From assembly GCF_013030945.1 (NCBI RefSeq), contig NZ_JABBXF010000004.1:248001-312000 (forward strand): 64,000 bases of DNA, in the 5' to 3' direction. The DNA comes from Streptomyces morookaense (GTDB lineage: Bacteria > Actinomycetota > Actinomycetes > Streptomycetales > Streptomycetaceae). Positions within the stretch are counted from its first letter, which is position 1. The number at the start of each line of letters is the position of its first letter. Shown here piece after piece: positions 16,360-26,701 of the stretch. The notes beneath the pieces were generated by a model. That model was not told the origin of the DNA and searched no databases. It saw only the letters and a program-made list of their open reading frames with translations. The position numbers were made by a program, and so were the translations under genes.

Positions 16360-16785
16360 TCAGCCCCCGTCACGGCCCTCCAGGGCCTCCCGTACGCGCG
16401 CCGCCACCTGCGCCGCCTCCTCGTCCGAGGCATAGCGCGTGCGGGGCCAGAAGAAGCCCCGCAGGCCGTCCTTGCGGTTGCGCGGCACCACGTGCACATG
16501 GAAGTGCGGCACGGACTGGCTGATGCGGTTGTTGGCCGCGACGAACGACCCGGCCGCGCCCATGCCCCGCTCCACGGCCCCGGCGACGCGCTGCACCCGG
16601 GTGAAGAACGGGCCCACCTCCGGGGCCGGCAGGTCGGTGAGCGTCTCGGTGTGCCGCCGCGGCACGACCAGGACATGCCCGGGGAAGAGCGGCCGGGCGT
16701 CCAGGAACGCCACGGCCGTCTCGTCCTCCAGAACCAGGTGGGCGGTCTGCCCGCCCGTCGCGATGGCACAGAAGATGCAGTCCAC
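16360..16785 (-). CDS. HIT-family nucleotide hydrolase/transferase
   Basis: Protein of 141 residues starting MDCIFCAIATG, where the CxxC pair with later residues can bind zinc. The histidine triad HFHVHVVP is intact near residue 95. Family members hydrolyse AMP-NH2-type or dinucleoside polyphosphate substrates. It may be co-transcribed with the phosphoribosyltransferase-hydrolase fusion downstream. It is divergent from the DUF72 gene, with a 44-base spacer. Confidence 0.92.
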   Translation of the reverse strand: MDCIFCAIATGGQTAHLVLEDETAVAFLDARPLFPGHVLVVPRRHTETLTDLPAPEVGPFFTRVQRVAGAVERGMGAAGSFVAANNRISQSVPHFHVHVVPRNRKDGLRGFFWPRTRYASDEEAAQVAARVREALEGRDGG

Positions 16786-16829
16786 GGCACCAGCGTGACG
16801 GATCCCGCCCGCCGGGGCAGGGATCGTCC

Positions 16830-17591
16830 ATGCCCCTGCTCGTCGGAACCTCGGGATGGCAGTACACGGACTGGCGCGGCGACCTCTACCCCGACGGCTG
16901 CCCGCAGCGGCTGTGGCTGGAGGAGTACACCCGGCACTTCGCGACCGTCGAGAACAACAACGCCTTCTACCGCCTGCCCTCGCCCGGGACGTTCGCCGCG
17001 TGGCACGACCGCACCCCGCAGGGGTTCGTCATGGCGGTCAAGGCCAGCCGCTACCTCACCCACATCAAGCGGCTGCACGAACCGGAGGAGCCCGTGCAGC
17101 GCCTGATGCGGCACGCCGGCGGCCTGGGGGACCGGCTCGGGCCCGTCCTCCTCCAGCTCCCGCCCACGCTCAAGGCCGACGCGGGGCTGCTGGACACCGC
17201 ACTGGCCTGCTTCCCCGCCGGTACCCGCGTCGCCGTGGAACCCCGGCACGACTCCTGGTGGACCGACGAGATCCGCTCCCTCCTGGAGCGGCACCACGCC
17301 GCCCTGTGCTGGGCCGACCACGACTCCCGCCCGGTGACCCCGCTGTGGCGCACGGCCGGCTGGGGCTATGCGCGCTTCCACTGCGGCCGCGCCCGCCCCT
17401 GGCCGCGCTACGGGCGCCAGGCGCTCGCCACCTGGGCCCGCCGCATCGCCGACACCTGGCCCGACCGGGCCGATGTGTACGCCTACTTCAACAACGACCC
17501 CGGCGCGGCCGCCGTCCACGACGCGGCCGCCTTCGCCCGCGCCGCGGCCCGGCTGGGGCGCACGGTCAGCCGTACACCGGACGGGAGTTGA
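16830..17591 (+). CDS. DUF72 family protein (YecE-like)
   Basis: Protein of 253 residues starting MPLLVGTSGWQYTDWRGDLYP, the diagnostic start of the DUF72/YecE family. Other family blocks are VENNNAFYRLPS, FVMAVKASRYLTHIKRL, LGPVLLQLPP and VAVEPRHDSWW, consistent with a TIM-barrel. The biochemical function of the family is not established. ATG at 16830 follows a short divergent spacer shared with the HIT gene. Confidence 0.9.
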   Translation: MPLLVGTSGWQYTDWRGDLYPDGCPQRLWLEEYTRHFATVENNNAFYRLPSPGTFAAWHDRTPQGFVMAVKASRYLTHIKRLHEPEEPVQRLMRHAGGLGDRLGPVLLQLPPTLKADAGLLDTALACFPAGTRVAVEPRHDSWWTDEIRSLLERHHAALCWADHDSRPVTPLWRTAGWGYARFHCGRARPWPRYGRQALATWARRIADTWPDRADVYAYFNNDPGAAAVHDAAAFARAAARLGRTVSRTPDGS

Positions 17592-17748
17592 GAGGCGGGA
17601 CGTAACGGGGGGATCGCCGGGAGGGCGGCAGGGCCCTGGAGCCGGACCGGCCGGGCCGCCTCTGGGCACTACCGATGGAGGATCGGGTGCACACTCCGAA
17701 ACCCTGATCGCCGGGCCTCCATCACGTTGGGTCATGGTTGGCGGTCAG

Positions 17749-17788
17749 GGCGTGTTCGATGGATCGGCGCCGATTGGTCGGACACGCC
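17749..17788. terminator. Two-part hairpin after the penicillin-binding protein gene
   Basis: GGCGTGT (17749-17755) pairs with ACACGCC (17782-17788), and the loop contains the palindrome ATCGGCGCCGAT (17763-17774). It lies 28 bases past the PBP stop, in the gap between converging genes. No clear T-run follows. Confidence 0.45.
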
Positions 17789-17815
17789 TCAGGGCCGCCG
17801 GGTGGGCGTGGGCCG

Positions 17816-19699
17816 TCAGGGCGCGGACCGCGTCGCGTCCGTGTAGTCGGCCCAGATCCGCTCCGGGAAGCCGTTGCCGCGCTGCGATGTGTCACCACCC
17901 ACGTCCGACATCGGCAGCAGCTTCCCGTCCTCCGGCTTCATGCGGAACATGGTCACGGCGGTGGAGATCTCCTTCGAATATCCCACGTACCAGGCCGACT
18001 TCAGCCGGTCCTGGTCGCCCGTGCGGCCCGCGCCGCCCAGCGCGTCGGAGACGTCCTGCGCCACGGCCTTCGGCAGCGCGCGCCGCGCCTTGGCCCGGCT
18101 CTCGAAACCCCCGACCGGCTGGCCGTCCTTGAGGAGCTTGGTCACCGAGTAGGGATCGTTCTGCAGGCCCTGATCGGCGAATGTGCCGTACGCGCCGGCC
18201 ATACGGATCGTGCTGGGCGTGGACGTGCCGACGGAAAAGGAATCGTCCAGCGGCGCCATGCTGTTCTCGAGCAGCCCCGAGCGGATGGCGGTGTCCCGCA
18301 CCTGGTCGGTTCCCACCTCTTTGCCGAGCCGTACGTAGGTGGCGTTGCCGCCCTTCACGAGAGCCTGGCGGAGGCTGGGGTGGGAATCGTCGGGCTGTGC
18401 CTTCTCCGACGGGTTCTGCAATTGTCCGTCGTCGCCGTAGAAGCTGTCGGGCTGTACGTCCTGCCGGTCGCCGTTCTTCGTCTCCGTGCCGTACTGGAGG
18501 GCGGCGGCGAGGACGAACGGCTTGAAAGCGGAGCCGACCGGCACGCCCGATGTGTCGGCGTTGTTGGTGAAGTGCTTGGTTGCGTCGGGGCCGCCGTAGA
18601 GCGCGAGGACGGCGCCGTCGGAGGGTCGCACGGATGCAGCGCCCACCTGCACGTCCTCGTCGGCCGACCGCTTCTTCGGGTCGATGTTGTTGTCCAGCAC
18701 GCCCTGCACGGACGCGGTCAGTTGCTGCACCCGCTTCTTGTCGAAGGTCGTGTGGATCTTGTAGCCGCCGTGGGCGAGATCCTGATCGGTCAGCGTCGAG
18801 TGCGCCTTGATGTATTTGTTGGCGACATCGACGAGATAGCCGGTCTGGCCGCCGAGGCTGGTGGCCATGGACTGTTTGTGGGGCTCGGGGAAGGTCCGGT
18901 ACTTCTCCCGCTCCTCCTTCGACATCAGGCCCGCCTTGACCTGCCGGTCGAGAATCCACTTCCAGCGCTCCTCGGCGCGCTGGTGATTGCCGGCGCCGGT
19001 CGAGGGGTCGTACAGCTCGGCCCCCTTCAACAGCGAGGCCAGCAGAGCGCCTTGGGAGGGGTCGAGCTTCTTGGCGGGAATGCCGTAGTACGCCTGGGCG
19101 GCGGCGTCGATGCCGTATGCGCCCCGGCCGAACCAGCTGGTGTTCAGGTAGCCCTGGAGTACTTCCCGCTTGCTCTTGGTCCGGTCGACCTTGAGCGAGA
19201 TGATGAACTCCTTGGCTTTCCGGGTGACGGTCTGCTCCTGGGAGAGATATGTGTTCTTCACGTACTGCTGGGTGATCGTGGAACCACCCTGTGTCTCCTG
19301 TCCCTGCGCCGTGCTGACAAGGGCCCGGAGGATGCCCTCGGGCGATACGCCGTGATCGCTGTAGAAACTCTCGTTCTCCGCCGCTATCACGGCGTGCTGC
19401 ACGGATTCGGGCACGTCGGCGAGCCGCACGATATTGCGGTTGACCTTGCCGATGCTGACCATCTGGGTGCCGTCCGCCCAGTAATAGGTGTTGGCCTCCT
19501 GGACGGCGGCCGCGTTCTCGTCGGGAATGTCCACGCTCACGTACACCCAGGCGAACAGGCCGGCCAGTGCGCCGACGCCCAGCACGAACATGCTCAGCAA
19601 CTGCCGCCAGGACGGCAGCCATCGGCGCACTCCGCTCCTGCCGCGCCGGGGGTAGTCGATGAACCACTTTCCGCGTGCGTGCGGTTGTCTCGTGCGCAA
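17816..19699 (-). CDS. Class A penicillin-binding protein with altered transpeptidase motifs
   Basis: Bifunctional cell-wall enzyme of about 627 residues. A cytoplasmic leader and one membrane anchor (about 36-53) precede a glycosyltransferase domain (about 70-250) with AAENESFYSDHG, QGGSTITQQYVKN and KAKEFIISLKVDRTKSKREVLQGYLN. The transpeptidase domain keeps the serine motif SAFK (S390, K393), but the usual SxN is GGN (450-452) and the usual KTGT is RTGD (559-562). Transpeptidation may be slow, beta-lactam-insensitive or lost; glycan polymerisation looks intact. The proposed TTG start has AGGAG 11 bases upstream; no nearer ATG or GTG exists before the membrane anchor. Confidence 0.88.
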   Translation of the reverse strand: MRTRQPHARGKWFIDYPRRGRSGVRRWLPSWRQLLSMFVLGVGALAGLFAWVYVSVDIPDENAAAVQEANTYYWADGTQMVSIGKVNRNIVRLADVPESVQHAVIAAENESFYSDHGVSPEGILRALVSTAQGQETQGGSTITQQYVKNTYLSQEQTVTRKAKEFIISLKVDRTKSKREVLQGYLNTSWFGRGAYGIDAAAQAYYGIPAKKLDPSQGALLASLLKGAELYDPSTGAGNHQRAEERWKWILDRQVKAGLMSKEEREKYRTFPEPHKQSMATSLGGQTGYLVDVANKYIKAHSTLTDQDLAHGGYKIHTTFDKKRVQQLTASVQGVLDNNIDPKKRSADEDVQVGAASVRPSDGAVLALYGGPDATKHFTNNADTSGVPVGSAFKPFVLAAALQYGTETKNGDRQDVQPDSFYGDDGQLQNPSEKAQPDDSHPSLRQALVKGGNATYVRLGKEVGTDQVRDTAIRSGLLENSMAPLDDSFSVGTSTPSTIRMAGAYGTFADQGLQNDPYSVTKLLKDGQPVGGFESRAKARRALPKAVAQDVSDALGGAGRTGDQDRLKSAWYVGYSKEISTAVTMFRMKPEDGKLLPMSDVGGDTSQRGNGFPERIWADYTDATRSAP

Positions 19700-19814
19700 G
19701 GTTCGAAACGCTCCTGCAAATCGGTGTCACCGTCGGAGACGGCCGCGCCGGGGCGCGCGGTTGGCCGATGTGTATGAGCGTTGTGTGACAGCCCCGCATG
19801 CGCGGGGCCGCGCG

Positions 19815-20348
19815 TCACCCCTGATACTCCGTGAGGTCGATGGCGTGGATGCTCAGCGCGTGGCCGTACTCCGGGTGCGTCGTCTCGCGCTCCGGCTCCA
19901 TGCCGAGCTTGCGGATGACATTCGCGGAGGCTTCGTCGCCCAGGCGGCTGATGCTGATGACGCGGTCCAGATTGCGGTCCTGGAGTGCGAACTCCAGCGT
20001 CGCCTGCGCGGCCTCGGCTCCATATCCCTGACCCCAGAACTGCGAGCCGATCCGCCAGCTGATCGCCACCTCGTGCGCCGCCTCCGGCAGGAATTCCGGC
20101 ACGGAAAGACCCGTGAACCCGATCAGCTCACCGGAGCCGAGGAGCTCGACGGCGAAGAGCCCGAAGCCCTCGTCGTCCCACTCCTCCTCCCAGCGCTCGA
20201 TGTCCTCGGCCGTCTCGTCCAGGCCGCGCACGGAGCCGTCGTCGACCCATCGCATGACCCGCGGGTCCGCGTTGATGTCCGCCATGGGCGCGAGGTCGTC
20301 GTCGTGCCAGCGACGCAGGATGAGGCGGGGGGTGCGGATCTCGGTCAT
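19815..20348 (-). CDS. GNAT-family N-acetyltransferase (RimJ/RimL-like)
   Basis: Acetyltransferase of 177 residues starting MTEIRTPRLILRRWHDDD, typical of RimJ/RimL-type GNAT proteins. The acetyl-CoA-binding region is ISWRIGSQFWGQGYGAEAAQA, and ASANVIRKLGMEPE follows the usual N-V-I-x-K-L-G pattern. The acceptor is unknown. ATG at 20348 leads directly into the first strand. The preceding gap of about 290 bases holds no convincing gene. Confidence 0.88.
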   Translation of the reverse strand: MTEIRTPRLILRRWHDDDLAPMADINADPRVMRWVDDGSVRGLDETAEDIERWEEEWDDEGFGLFAVELLGSGELIGFTGLSVPEFLPEAAHEVAISWRIGSQFWGQGYGAEAAQATLEFALQDRNLDRVISISRLGDEASANVIRKLGMEPERETTHPEYGHALSIHAIDLTEYQG

Positions 20349-20636
20349 GCCCCTATCTTCGCCGGTCGCCGGCGCGGGCCGCACATCGCCCACATCGGAT
20401 GGCGGTTGATCGGGTGGCGACGCCCGCCCCGCACACGGGTGACCCCGCTGACGGACCTGGGACGGTTCCCCCCCCCGCCACGTACACGATGGACTGGGGT
20501 CGTCGGCCCGAAGTGATCACCACCGACGGCATATGGACCTCACCGCCCCCGCCCCCGGCACGCCCGTCCGCTCTGCAGCACCCACGGACGGCCTCCTCCT
20601 TGTTCGGTCGGCTGGGTTCACTCGCAGGTCGGCCCG

Positions 20637-21296
20637 CTACTCGTACCGGTACTTCAGCGAGTCCGCCTCCGCCTGCTCGATGTCAGCGATCGTCAGCTCC
20701 GGCATCCGCAGTTGGGCAAGCGTCACCTCGGCCGAGGTCGGCTGGGCGTCCGTCGGCAGCCACTGCTCCGGCTTCCAGGCCGCGCTGCGCAGGAGCGCCT
20801 TGGGGCAGTGCGGGTAGACCTCCTCGATCCCCACCACCAGCGCACTGGCCGGCGGCTTGCCCACGGCGGTCAGCTGCGACAGCAGCTCCGGGCGGGTGGA
20901 GACGCAAGCCCGGCCGTTCACCCTGAGCGTCGTGGTGCGCCCCGGGATGACGAACAGCAGCCCGGCCCGTCCGGTGGCGACGACGTTCTGCAGGGTGTCC
21001 AGACGCTTGTTGCCGGTCGCGTCCGGTATCGCCACCGTCCGTGTGTCCAGGACAGCGACGAACCCGGCGGGGCCGCCGCGCGGGGAAACGTCACAGTTGC
21101 CCTCGGTATCCGCACTCGCGATCAGGACCAGCGATGAGCATCCGATCAACCGCCGGGTCTGTTCGGTGAGTTCGGTCATCTGCTTGCGCACGGCCGCGTC
21201 GCCGGGGAGTTCGTAGACCTGGCGCAGCGCCTCCTGGTCGGGCACGGCGTCGAGGCGGAGCGAGTCGAAGGCACTGCTGGCAAGGGATGTTGTCAT
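20637..21296 (-). CDS. Pyridoxamine 5'-phosphate oxidase-fold flavoprotein
   Basis: Protein of 219 residues of the PNPOx-like split-barrel superfamily. Recognisable blocks are SSLVLIASADTEGNCDVSPRGGPAGFV, GNKRLDTLQNVV and RVNGRACVST, which line the flavin pocket in this branch. Members bind FMN or F420 and reduce or oxidise small molecules; the substrate here cannot be read. ATG at 21296 is the natural start. It lies upstream of the polyketide cluster's last gene, but separated by about 350 bases, so membership in the cluster is not implied. Confidence 0.85.
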   Translation of the reverse strand: MTTSLASSAFDSLRLDAVPDQEALRQVYELPGDAAVRKQMTELTEQTRRLIGCSSLVLIASADTEGNCDVSPRGGPAGFVAVLDTRTVAIPDATGNKRLDTLQNVVATGRAGLLFVIPGRTTTLRVNGRACVSTRPELLSQLTAVGKPPASALVVGIEEVYPHCPKALLRSAAWKPEQWLPTDAQPTSAEVTLAQLRMPELTIADIEQAEADSLKYRYE

Positions 21297-21647
21297 GCCT
21301 CCGACTCTAACGAGCCGACCTGAGATCGATCTTGGCTGGTAGGGCCGGGGACATGGATGCGGCCGCGCAAGTTGTCCGGTGTGTGAAGACCGGACAGGCC
21401 CGCGCGGCCATGCCCCATCCTGCCTTCATCTGGCAGCGAGCGGTGTGCGTCCGCCTGCTCGGCCGTGGCAAGACCGTGCCCGAGGCCGCCTGCCTGAGGG
21501 CAATCGCCCGCCCGCCTTTCACGCTGTAGACGCGCGGCCGATGCTTCTCGTGTGGTGGCTGGTCAACCGGCTGTCCCTCCGAGGGCTCACATGGTCGAAC
21601 TCCTCACCCCGCACACCGACTTCACCACCAGCGGCCACCCGGCCGGG
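21297..21647. other. Intergenic region without a convincing gene
   Basis: This stretch of 351 bases separates the PNPOx-fold gene from the last P450 of the polyketide cluster. Two short plus-strand frames exist (about 65 and 90 codons) but have no recognisable domain or ribosome-binding site. It probably marks the cluster's right transcriptional boundary (downstream end). Confidence 0.5.
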
Positions 21648-22865
21648 CTAGTCGCCCTGCCAGGTCACGCGCATCGTCTCCGGCCCCCGGACGTGCGGCC
21701 GTTTCTTCCACGTGACGTTGCGGACGGTCAGCTGCGGGGTCCTGGTGAGCAGCACCCGCAGTCCCTCCTGGAGTTCGATGCGCCCGAGCTGGGCGCCGGG
21801 GCAGTAGTGCGCGCCATGACCGAAGGTGAGGTGTCCACCGCGTGGCCGGGTGAAGTCGATTGCGTCGGGGTCCTCGAATCGGGCCGGGTCGTGGTTGGCC
21901 GACTCGTTGACGACGGTCAGGGCTTCGCCCGCGCGCACCAGCGTGCCGCCGACGTTGACATCCTCCCGCGCATAGCGGACGAACATGCCGGCGCCGGCGG
22001 AGGCGTTGTTGCGCAGCAGTTCCTCGACCGCGGCCGGCAGTTCGGCCGGATTCGCCCGCAGCCGGTTCCAGAGCACACGGTCGCCCCGCGTGAGGACGTG
22101 GACGCAGTTGGGAATCTGGGTGATGATCGTCTCGAACCCGGCCACCAGCAGGGTGAAGACCAGGTCGATCAGCTCGGTGTGGGTGAGCCGGTCCTCGTCG
22201 TCCCGGGCCTCGATCAACGCGGACATCAGGTCGTCGCGGGGGCGGGCCCGACGCTCGGCGATGAACTGCTCGGTGCAGGTGCGCAGGACACCGAATCGCC
22301 GCGTCATGTCCTCGGGGCCGACGCCGCTGCCGGGGAGCAGCGCCGCGCTGGTCGACTCGAACGCCTCCCGGTCCGAGGCCGGCACGCCGAGCAGGTCGCA
22401 GAGGGACCGCACGCTGATCTGCTGCGCGTAGTCCACCACGATGTCCATACCCGGCCCGGCCTTCATCGCCGACGACAGCAGATCGTCCGCCGCCGCGTGC
22501 ACCGTCGGGCGCTGCGCGTCCATACGGGATTTGCTGAGGGCTTTGGCCAACAGTTTGCGCAGCCGGGTGTGTTCGGGGGCGTCCAGGGTCATCAGCCGGG
22601 CCACGTCCGTCCCCTCTTCCTGGCGCGGGTAGTCCCGGCCGATCGACATCGCGCGGCTGAACCGCGGATCGCCCAGCACCAGCCGGGCGTCCTCGTAGCG
22701 GGTGACCAGCCAGGTGGGTTCACCGTAGGCGAACCGCACCCGGTACAGCCCCTTGCGCTGCCGCAGTTCCCGGAATCGCTCGTTGACCCCGATGCCGCGG
22801 CCGTCGTCGAAGGGGAAGTGCTCCAGCGCCTCTGCGGCGTCGGGGAGATCGGGAACAGTCGTCAT
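21648..22865 (-). CDS. Cytochrome P450 (cluster P450-3)
   Basis: P450 monooxygenase of 405 residues. The haem loop [18 protein letters not shown] holds the cysteine ligand; the I-helix is LLVAGFETI (AGxxT type) and the K-helix ExxR is EELLR. It belongs to the soluble bacterial class needing separate ferredoxin and reductase, none of which is encoded nearby. Its ATG overlaps the PKS3 stop (ATGA), so it is translated with the last PKS and very likely oxidises the released or ACP-bound polyketide. It is the last gene of the transcription unit. Confidence 0.93.
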   Translation of the reverse strand: MTTVPDLPDAAEALEHFPFDDGRGIGVNERFRELRQRKGLYRVRFAYGEPTWLVTRYEDARLVLGDPRFSRAMSIGRDYPRQEEGTDVARLMTLDAPEHTRLRKLLAKALSKSRMDAQRPTVHAAADDLLSSAMKAGPGMDIVVDYAQQISVRSLCDLLGVPASDREAFESTSAALLPGSGVGPEDMTRRFGVLRTCTEQFIAERRARPRDDLMSALIEARDDEDRLTHTELIDLVFTLLVAGFETIITQIPNCVHVLTRGDRVLWNRLRANPAELPAAVEELLRNNASAGAGMFVRYAREDVNVGGTLVRAGEALTVVNESANHDPARFEDPDAIDFTRPRGGHLTFGHGAHYCPGAQLGRIELQEGLRVLLTRTPQLTVRNVTWKKRPHVRGPETMRVTWQGD

Positions 22866-25800
22866 GCGGGCTGCACCTCCGTCAGCCAGTCGTGCAGGTT
22901 CGCTGAGATCAGGTCGGCGTGCTGGGACAGGAGGGTGAAGTGATCGCCGGGCAGTCTGCGCACGCGGTGCGCCAGTTCGGCCGGGAACGGGTGGTCCTCC
23001 GTACTGGTGGGCATACCCGCGACGACCTCGCTGGCGAGCAGGTGCAGGACCGGCGCCTTCAACGGGCCGGGCCGCCAGCCGCTGAAGATCCTGCTGTAGC
23101 CGCCCATCGCCGCGATCTGGCCGCTGGTGGTCACTGTCCGGTCCGGACGGTCGAGCGACATGCCCATGAGGTCACGTCGTCGGATCTGCTCGCGCATGAA
23201 CTCGCTGCGGGTCTCGGTCCGGTCCATCTCCTCCTCCGGCAGGTACGAGTCCAGCAGCAGCAGCGCGGTGACGGGGACACCGGTCTGCTCCAGGTGCGCG
23301 GCCAGGTCGTGCGCCAGCCAGCCGCCCGAGGAGTAGCCCGCGATGATCAACGGGGTGCCGGCCAGCTCACGGCGCAGCGGTTTCGCCAGCATCTGCATCA
23401 GGGCTGCACGGTCGGCGGGCAGCGGAGCCTCACCCGCGAATCCGGGCGACCACAGCGACCACACATCGGACGCCGGGTCCAGCCCGGCGTGCAGGTAGGA
23501 GTAGGGCAGGTCCAGGTTGGGGAAGATCGGCGGGGTGAGGCCGACGATCGTGGGGCCACCCGTGCCCGCCCCCACCTTGCGCAGTTCGGCGAGATCGCGC
23601 GGATCGTCCTGATCGAACGTGTCGCGGGTCTCGGAGGCCGTGCGGGCCAGGCGGAGGGCGACGTCGATCCGGCCGGTGCGGATCGCCCGGATGTAGAACG
23701 AGGCCAGGCTGCCGTCGCTTTCGTCGGCGTTCCCGGGCGCCGGGTCCACCGGCCCGGTGCCGGGTTCCGGGACCTCGTCCCCGGCCCGGGCGGTCTCCAC
23801 GATCTCGTCGAGCGTGCCCTCCTCGGCGCGGGCGGCCAGCTTTTCCAGCACGCGCTCGGTGAGGTCGACCACCGTGGGGTAGTTCAGCACGTCGGCGAGT
23901 TCGATCTCCACACCGGCACCGGTGGTGAGGCGTTTGCGCAGACTCTCGGCGCTCAGCGAATCCATCCCGAGATCCCGGAACGTGTCCTCGGCGTCGACCT
24001 CGTCCTCCGGCCCGTAGCCCATCGCCCGGTCCAGGCACTCACGGACCAGCGTCTCGACGCGGCCGGTGCGCTCCTGCTCGGGCAGGGCCCACAGCAAGGC
24101 CGCGGGCGAGCGGCGTTCGGCCTCGTGCGTCCCCGGGTCGTCGGAGACCAGCACCGGCATGGCCCACTCGCGCTCGATCCAGTAACGGCTGCGCTGGAAT
24201 GCGTAGCCGGGCAACGGGATACGCCGTGCACCGGAGCCGGCCAGGACGACGCGCCAGTCCACCGCCGCGCCCAGCACGTGCGCACGGCCCAGCGCGCGCA
24301 CGATCGCCGCCGAACCGGTCACCGCGCTCTCCGTCTCCTCCGGCACAGCCAGAACGGCGGCGCCGTCGGACAGGGCGGCGGTCATGCCCGCGGTGTCCCC
24401 ACCGAACACGAGCAGCAGTCGATGGCCGTCGGCCCGCAGTTCGCGGGCGACCGAGTCGGGTGCGGCAGCCGGCACCATGCGGTAGTCGCCCTCGGCCGGA
24501 CGGTCCCGCAACCAACGGCCGGTGTCCCCGCACAGCACCGGTGCACCGGGCGCGGGAGGCGGGACATCCACGGTGTCGGGTTCGACGCCGGCGGGAGACC
24601 CGGCCGCGATCCGCAGCGCCGAGGGCAGGGAGAGCCATCCGACTGCCCAGGACGCGGCCAGCAGGCCGGATCCGCGTCCCGCCAGCGCCGCCGGGAGTAC
24701 CCCGGACGCGCACCATGTTCGTGTCACGCCGGTCAGCACGGCCAGCGTGGCCGGGGCCAGCACGTCCGGCCGGTCCAGTGGCGGGGCGTCCGGGTCGCCG
24801 CGAAGGACGTCCGCCAGAGACCAGCCGACCAGCCCGGCCAGTGCGGCCTCACATGCGGAGAGGTGCTCGGCGAACGGCTCGGCCTCGGCGTACTGCGCGG
24901 CCAGCGTGCGCACCACGGCCGGGGTGCACTCATGTGGGTACACGAACGCCGTGGTGCCGTTCCGCACGACGCTGCCGGAGACCACCGCCGTGGCGCTCCC
25001 GGTGTCGTTCCGGCCCGTGCTCAGCGCGGTCAGGCCCGCGGCGAGGTCGGCCGGGCGGGAGCCGAACACCACCGCGCGGTGCGGCAGGTGCGCCCGGGTG
25101 GTGGCGAGCGACCAGGACAGGTCCAGCAGATCCGGGCGCGCCCGGTCGAGGTACTCGTGCAGCGCGGCCGCCTGCGCGGACAGCGCCTGTTCGGTCCTGC
25201 CCGACAGGGTCCAGGCCAGCAGTGGCGGGACGGCCCGGTCGCCGGGCCCGGTGTCCGGGTCGGGTCCCGGGTCCTCCAGGATCACGTGCGCATTGGTGCC
25301 GCCGACTCCGAACGCGGACACTCCCGCCCGCCGGGGACGCCCGTCGCGTGGCCACGGGACTGCGCTGGTGAGCAGTTCGACCCCGCCCTGCGCCCAGTCG
25401 ACCCGGGGGGTCGCCGTGCCGATGTGCAGGGTCCTGGGCAGCGTGTTGTGCCGCATGGCCAGCACCATCTTCACCACGCCGGCGACTCCGGCTGCGGCCT
25501 GGGTGTGGGCGAGGTTCGACTTCACCGCGCCGACCAGCAGCGGCGGCCGGTCGCCGCGGTGGCGGCCGTACCCGGCCAGCAGCGCCTGCGCCTCGATCGG
25601 GTCGCCGAGCGCGGTGCCCGCGCCGTGCGCCTCCACCGCGTCGACGTCCGCGGGCGAGAGGCCGGCCGAGGCGAGCGCGTCGGCGATCACCTGCTGCTGC
25701 GCGGTTCCGTTCGGGGCGGTCAGCCCGGAGGAGGTGCCGTCGGAGTTGATCGCCGATCCGCGCAGCAGCGCGAGCACCGAGTGGTGGTTGCGCCGTGCGT

Positions 25801-26701
25801 CGGAGAGCCTCTCCAGCACCAGCATTCCGGCCCCCTCGCCCCACGCGGTGCCGTCGGCGTCCGAGGAGAAGGGCTTGCACCGCCCGTCCGGTGACAGGGC
25901 ACGCTGCCGGGCATAGTCGATGAACAGCAGCGGGCTGGACAGGATGGTCACCCCGCCCGCGAGCGCCAGGGTGCACTCGCCCGAGCGCAGCGACTGCACG
26001 GCCAGGTGGATCCCGACCAGGGACGAGGAACAGGCGGTGTCCACCGTGAGCACGGGCCCCTGCAGGCCGAACACATAGGCCAGCCGACCGGAGGTCACGC
26101 TGCCCGCGTTGCCGATGGAGAGCTGGCCCAGCATGTCCTCGGGCATCTCGCGGACCGCTGTGGCGTAGTCCGCGTTGGACAGTCCGAGGAACACGCCGGT
26201 GCGGCTGCCGCGCAGCCCGGACGGATCGATACCGGCGGACTCCAGCGCCTGCCAGGCGACCTCCAGCGCGATCCGCTGCTGCGGGTCCATGCCGAGCGCC
26301 TCGCGCGGCGAAATGCCGAAGAACTCGGCATCGAAGTCGGCCGCGTCGTCGAGGAAGGCACCGTGCCGGACGTAGGAGCGGCCCGGCGTGCCCGGTTCCG
26401 GGTGGTAGATCCGGTCTTCGGTCCAGCCGCGGTCGGCCGGGAACCCGGTGATCACGTCCCGCTCCGCGGCGAGCAGTTCCCACAGTTCCTCCGGCGAGCC
26501 GACCCCGCCGCCGAACCGGCAGCCCATGCCGACCACGGCCACCGGGTCGTCGACGGGGTTCTCCAGCTCCCGCAACCGCTCCCGGGTGCGCTGGAGTTCC
26601 GCGGTGACCCGCTGGAAGTACTTGACGAGCTTCGGATCCTCGCCCACGGCTTTCGATTCCTCTCCGGTCGGCCGGGCGGACCCGGCTGCTGGTTCACGCA
26701 T
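22862..26701 (-). CDS. PKS3: terminal type I polyketide synthase module KS-AT(degenerate)-ACP-TE
   Basis: Protein of 1279 residues. An N-terminal coiled-coil docking segment (about 23-48) precedes a KS (52-475; C224 in DTACSSS, H359 in EAHGAGT, H399 in KSNLAHTQ). The AT region (about 584-845) starts [10 protein letters not shown] in place of the normal FPGQG motif. Its GHSxG motif is replaced by GRGSG (675-679), with glycine where the nucleophile should be, and the HAFH/YASH specificity block is missing. The ACP has S915 in GMDSL, and a thioesterase follows (about 1048-1279; S1124 in GYSSG, aspartate in LLDSYLP, histidine in [10 protein letters not shown]). The start overlaps the PKS2 stop by 8 bases. 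The module either needs a malonyl group supplied in trans or only passes the chain to the TE. Confidence 0.94.
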   Translation of the reverse strand: MREPAAGSARPTGEESKAVGEDPKLVKYFQRVTAELQRTRERLRELENPVDDPVAVVGMGCRFGGGVGSPEELWELLAAERDVITGFPADRGWTEDRIYHPEPGTPGRSYVRHGAFLDDAADFDAEFFGISPREALGMDPQQRIALEVAWQALESAGIDPSGLRGSRTGVFLGLSNADYATAVREMPEDMLGQLSIGNAGSVTSGRLAYVFGLQGPVLTVDTACSSSLVGIHLAVQSLRSGECTLALAGGVTILSSPLLFIDYARQRALSPDGRCKPFSSDADGTAWGEGAGMLVLERLSDARRNHHSVLALLRGSAINSDGTSSGLTAPNGTAQQQVIADALASAGLSPADVDAVEAHGAGTALGDPIEAQALLAGYGRHRGDRPPLLVGAVKSNLAHTQAAAGVAGVVKMVLAMRHNTLPRTLHIGTATPRVDWAQGGVELLTSAVPWPRDGRPRRAGVSAFGVGGTNAHVILEDPGPDPDTGPGDRAVPPLLAWTLSGRTEQALSAQAAALHEYLDRARPDLLDLSWSLATTRAHLPHRAVVFGSRPADLAAGLTALSTGRNDTGSATAVVSGSVVRNGTTAFVYPHECTPAVVRTLAAQYAEAEPFAEHLSACEAALAGLVGWSLADVLRGDPDAPPLDRPDVLAPATLAVLTGVTRTWCASGVLPAALAGRGSGLLAASWAVGWLSLPSALRIAAGSPAGVEPDTVDVPPPAPGAPVLCGDTGRWLRDRPAEGDYRMVPAAAPDSVARELRADGHRLLLVFGGDTAGMTAALSDGAAVLAVPEETESAVTGSAAIVRALGRAHVLGAAVDWRVVLAGSGARRIPLPGYAFQRSRYWIEREWAMPVLVSDDPGTHEAERRSPAALLWALPEQERTGRVETLVRECLDRAMGYGPEDEVDAEDTFRDLGMDSLSAESLRKRLTTGAGVEIELADVLNYPTVVDLTERVLEKLAARAEEGTLDEIVETARAGDEVPEPGTGPVDPAPGNADESDGSLASFYIRAIRTGRIDVALRLARTASETRDTFDQDDPRDLAELRKVGAGTGGPTIVGLTPPIFPNLDLPYSYLHAGLDPASDVWSLWSPGFAGEAPLPADRAALMQMLAKPLRRELAGTPLIIAGYSSGGWLAHDLAAHLEQTGVPVTALLLLDSYLPEEEMDRTETRSEFMREQIRRRDLMGMSLDRPDRTVTTSGQIAAMGGYSRIFSGWRPGPLKAPVLHLLASEVVAGMPTSTEDHPFPAELAHRVRRLPGDHFTLLSQHADLISANLHDWLTEVQPA

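Noticed and set aside
21332..21529. A 65-codon plus-strand frame between the PNPOx-fold gene and P450-3
   Set aside because: No ribosome-binding site, domain or typical codon pattern.
24650..24680. Serine 678 in GRGSG of the PKS3 AT as a possible nucleophile
   Set aside because: It is one residue off the GHSxG nucleophile position; the preceding histidine and specificity block are missing too, so a working AT is unlikely.
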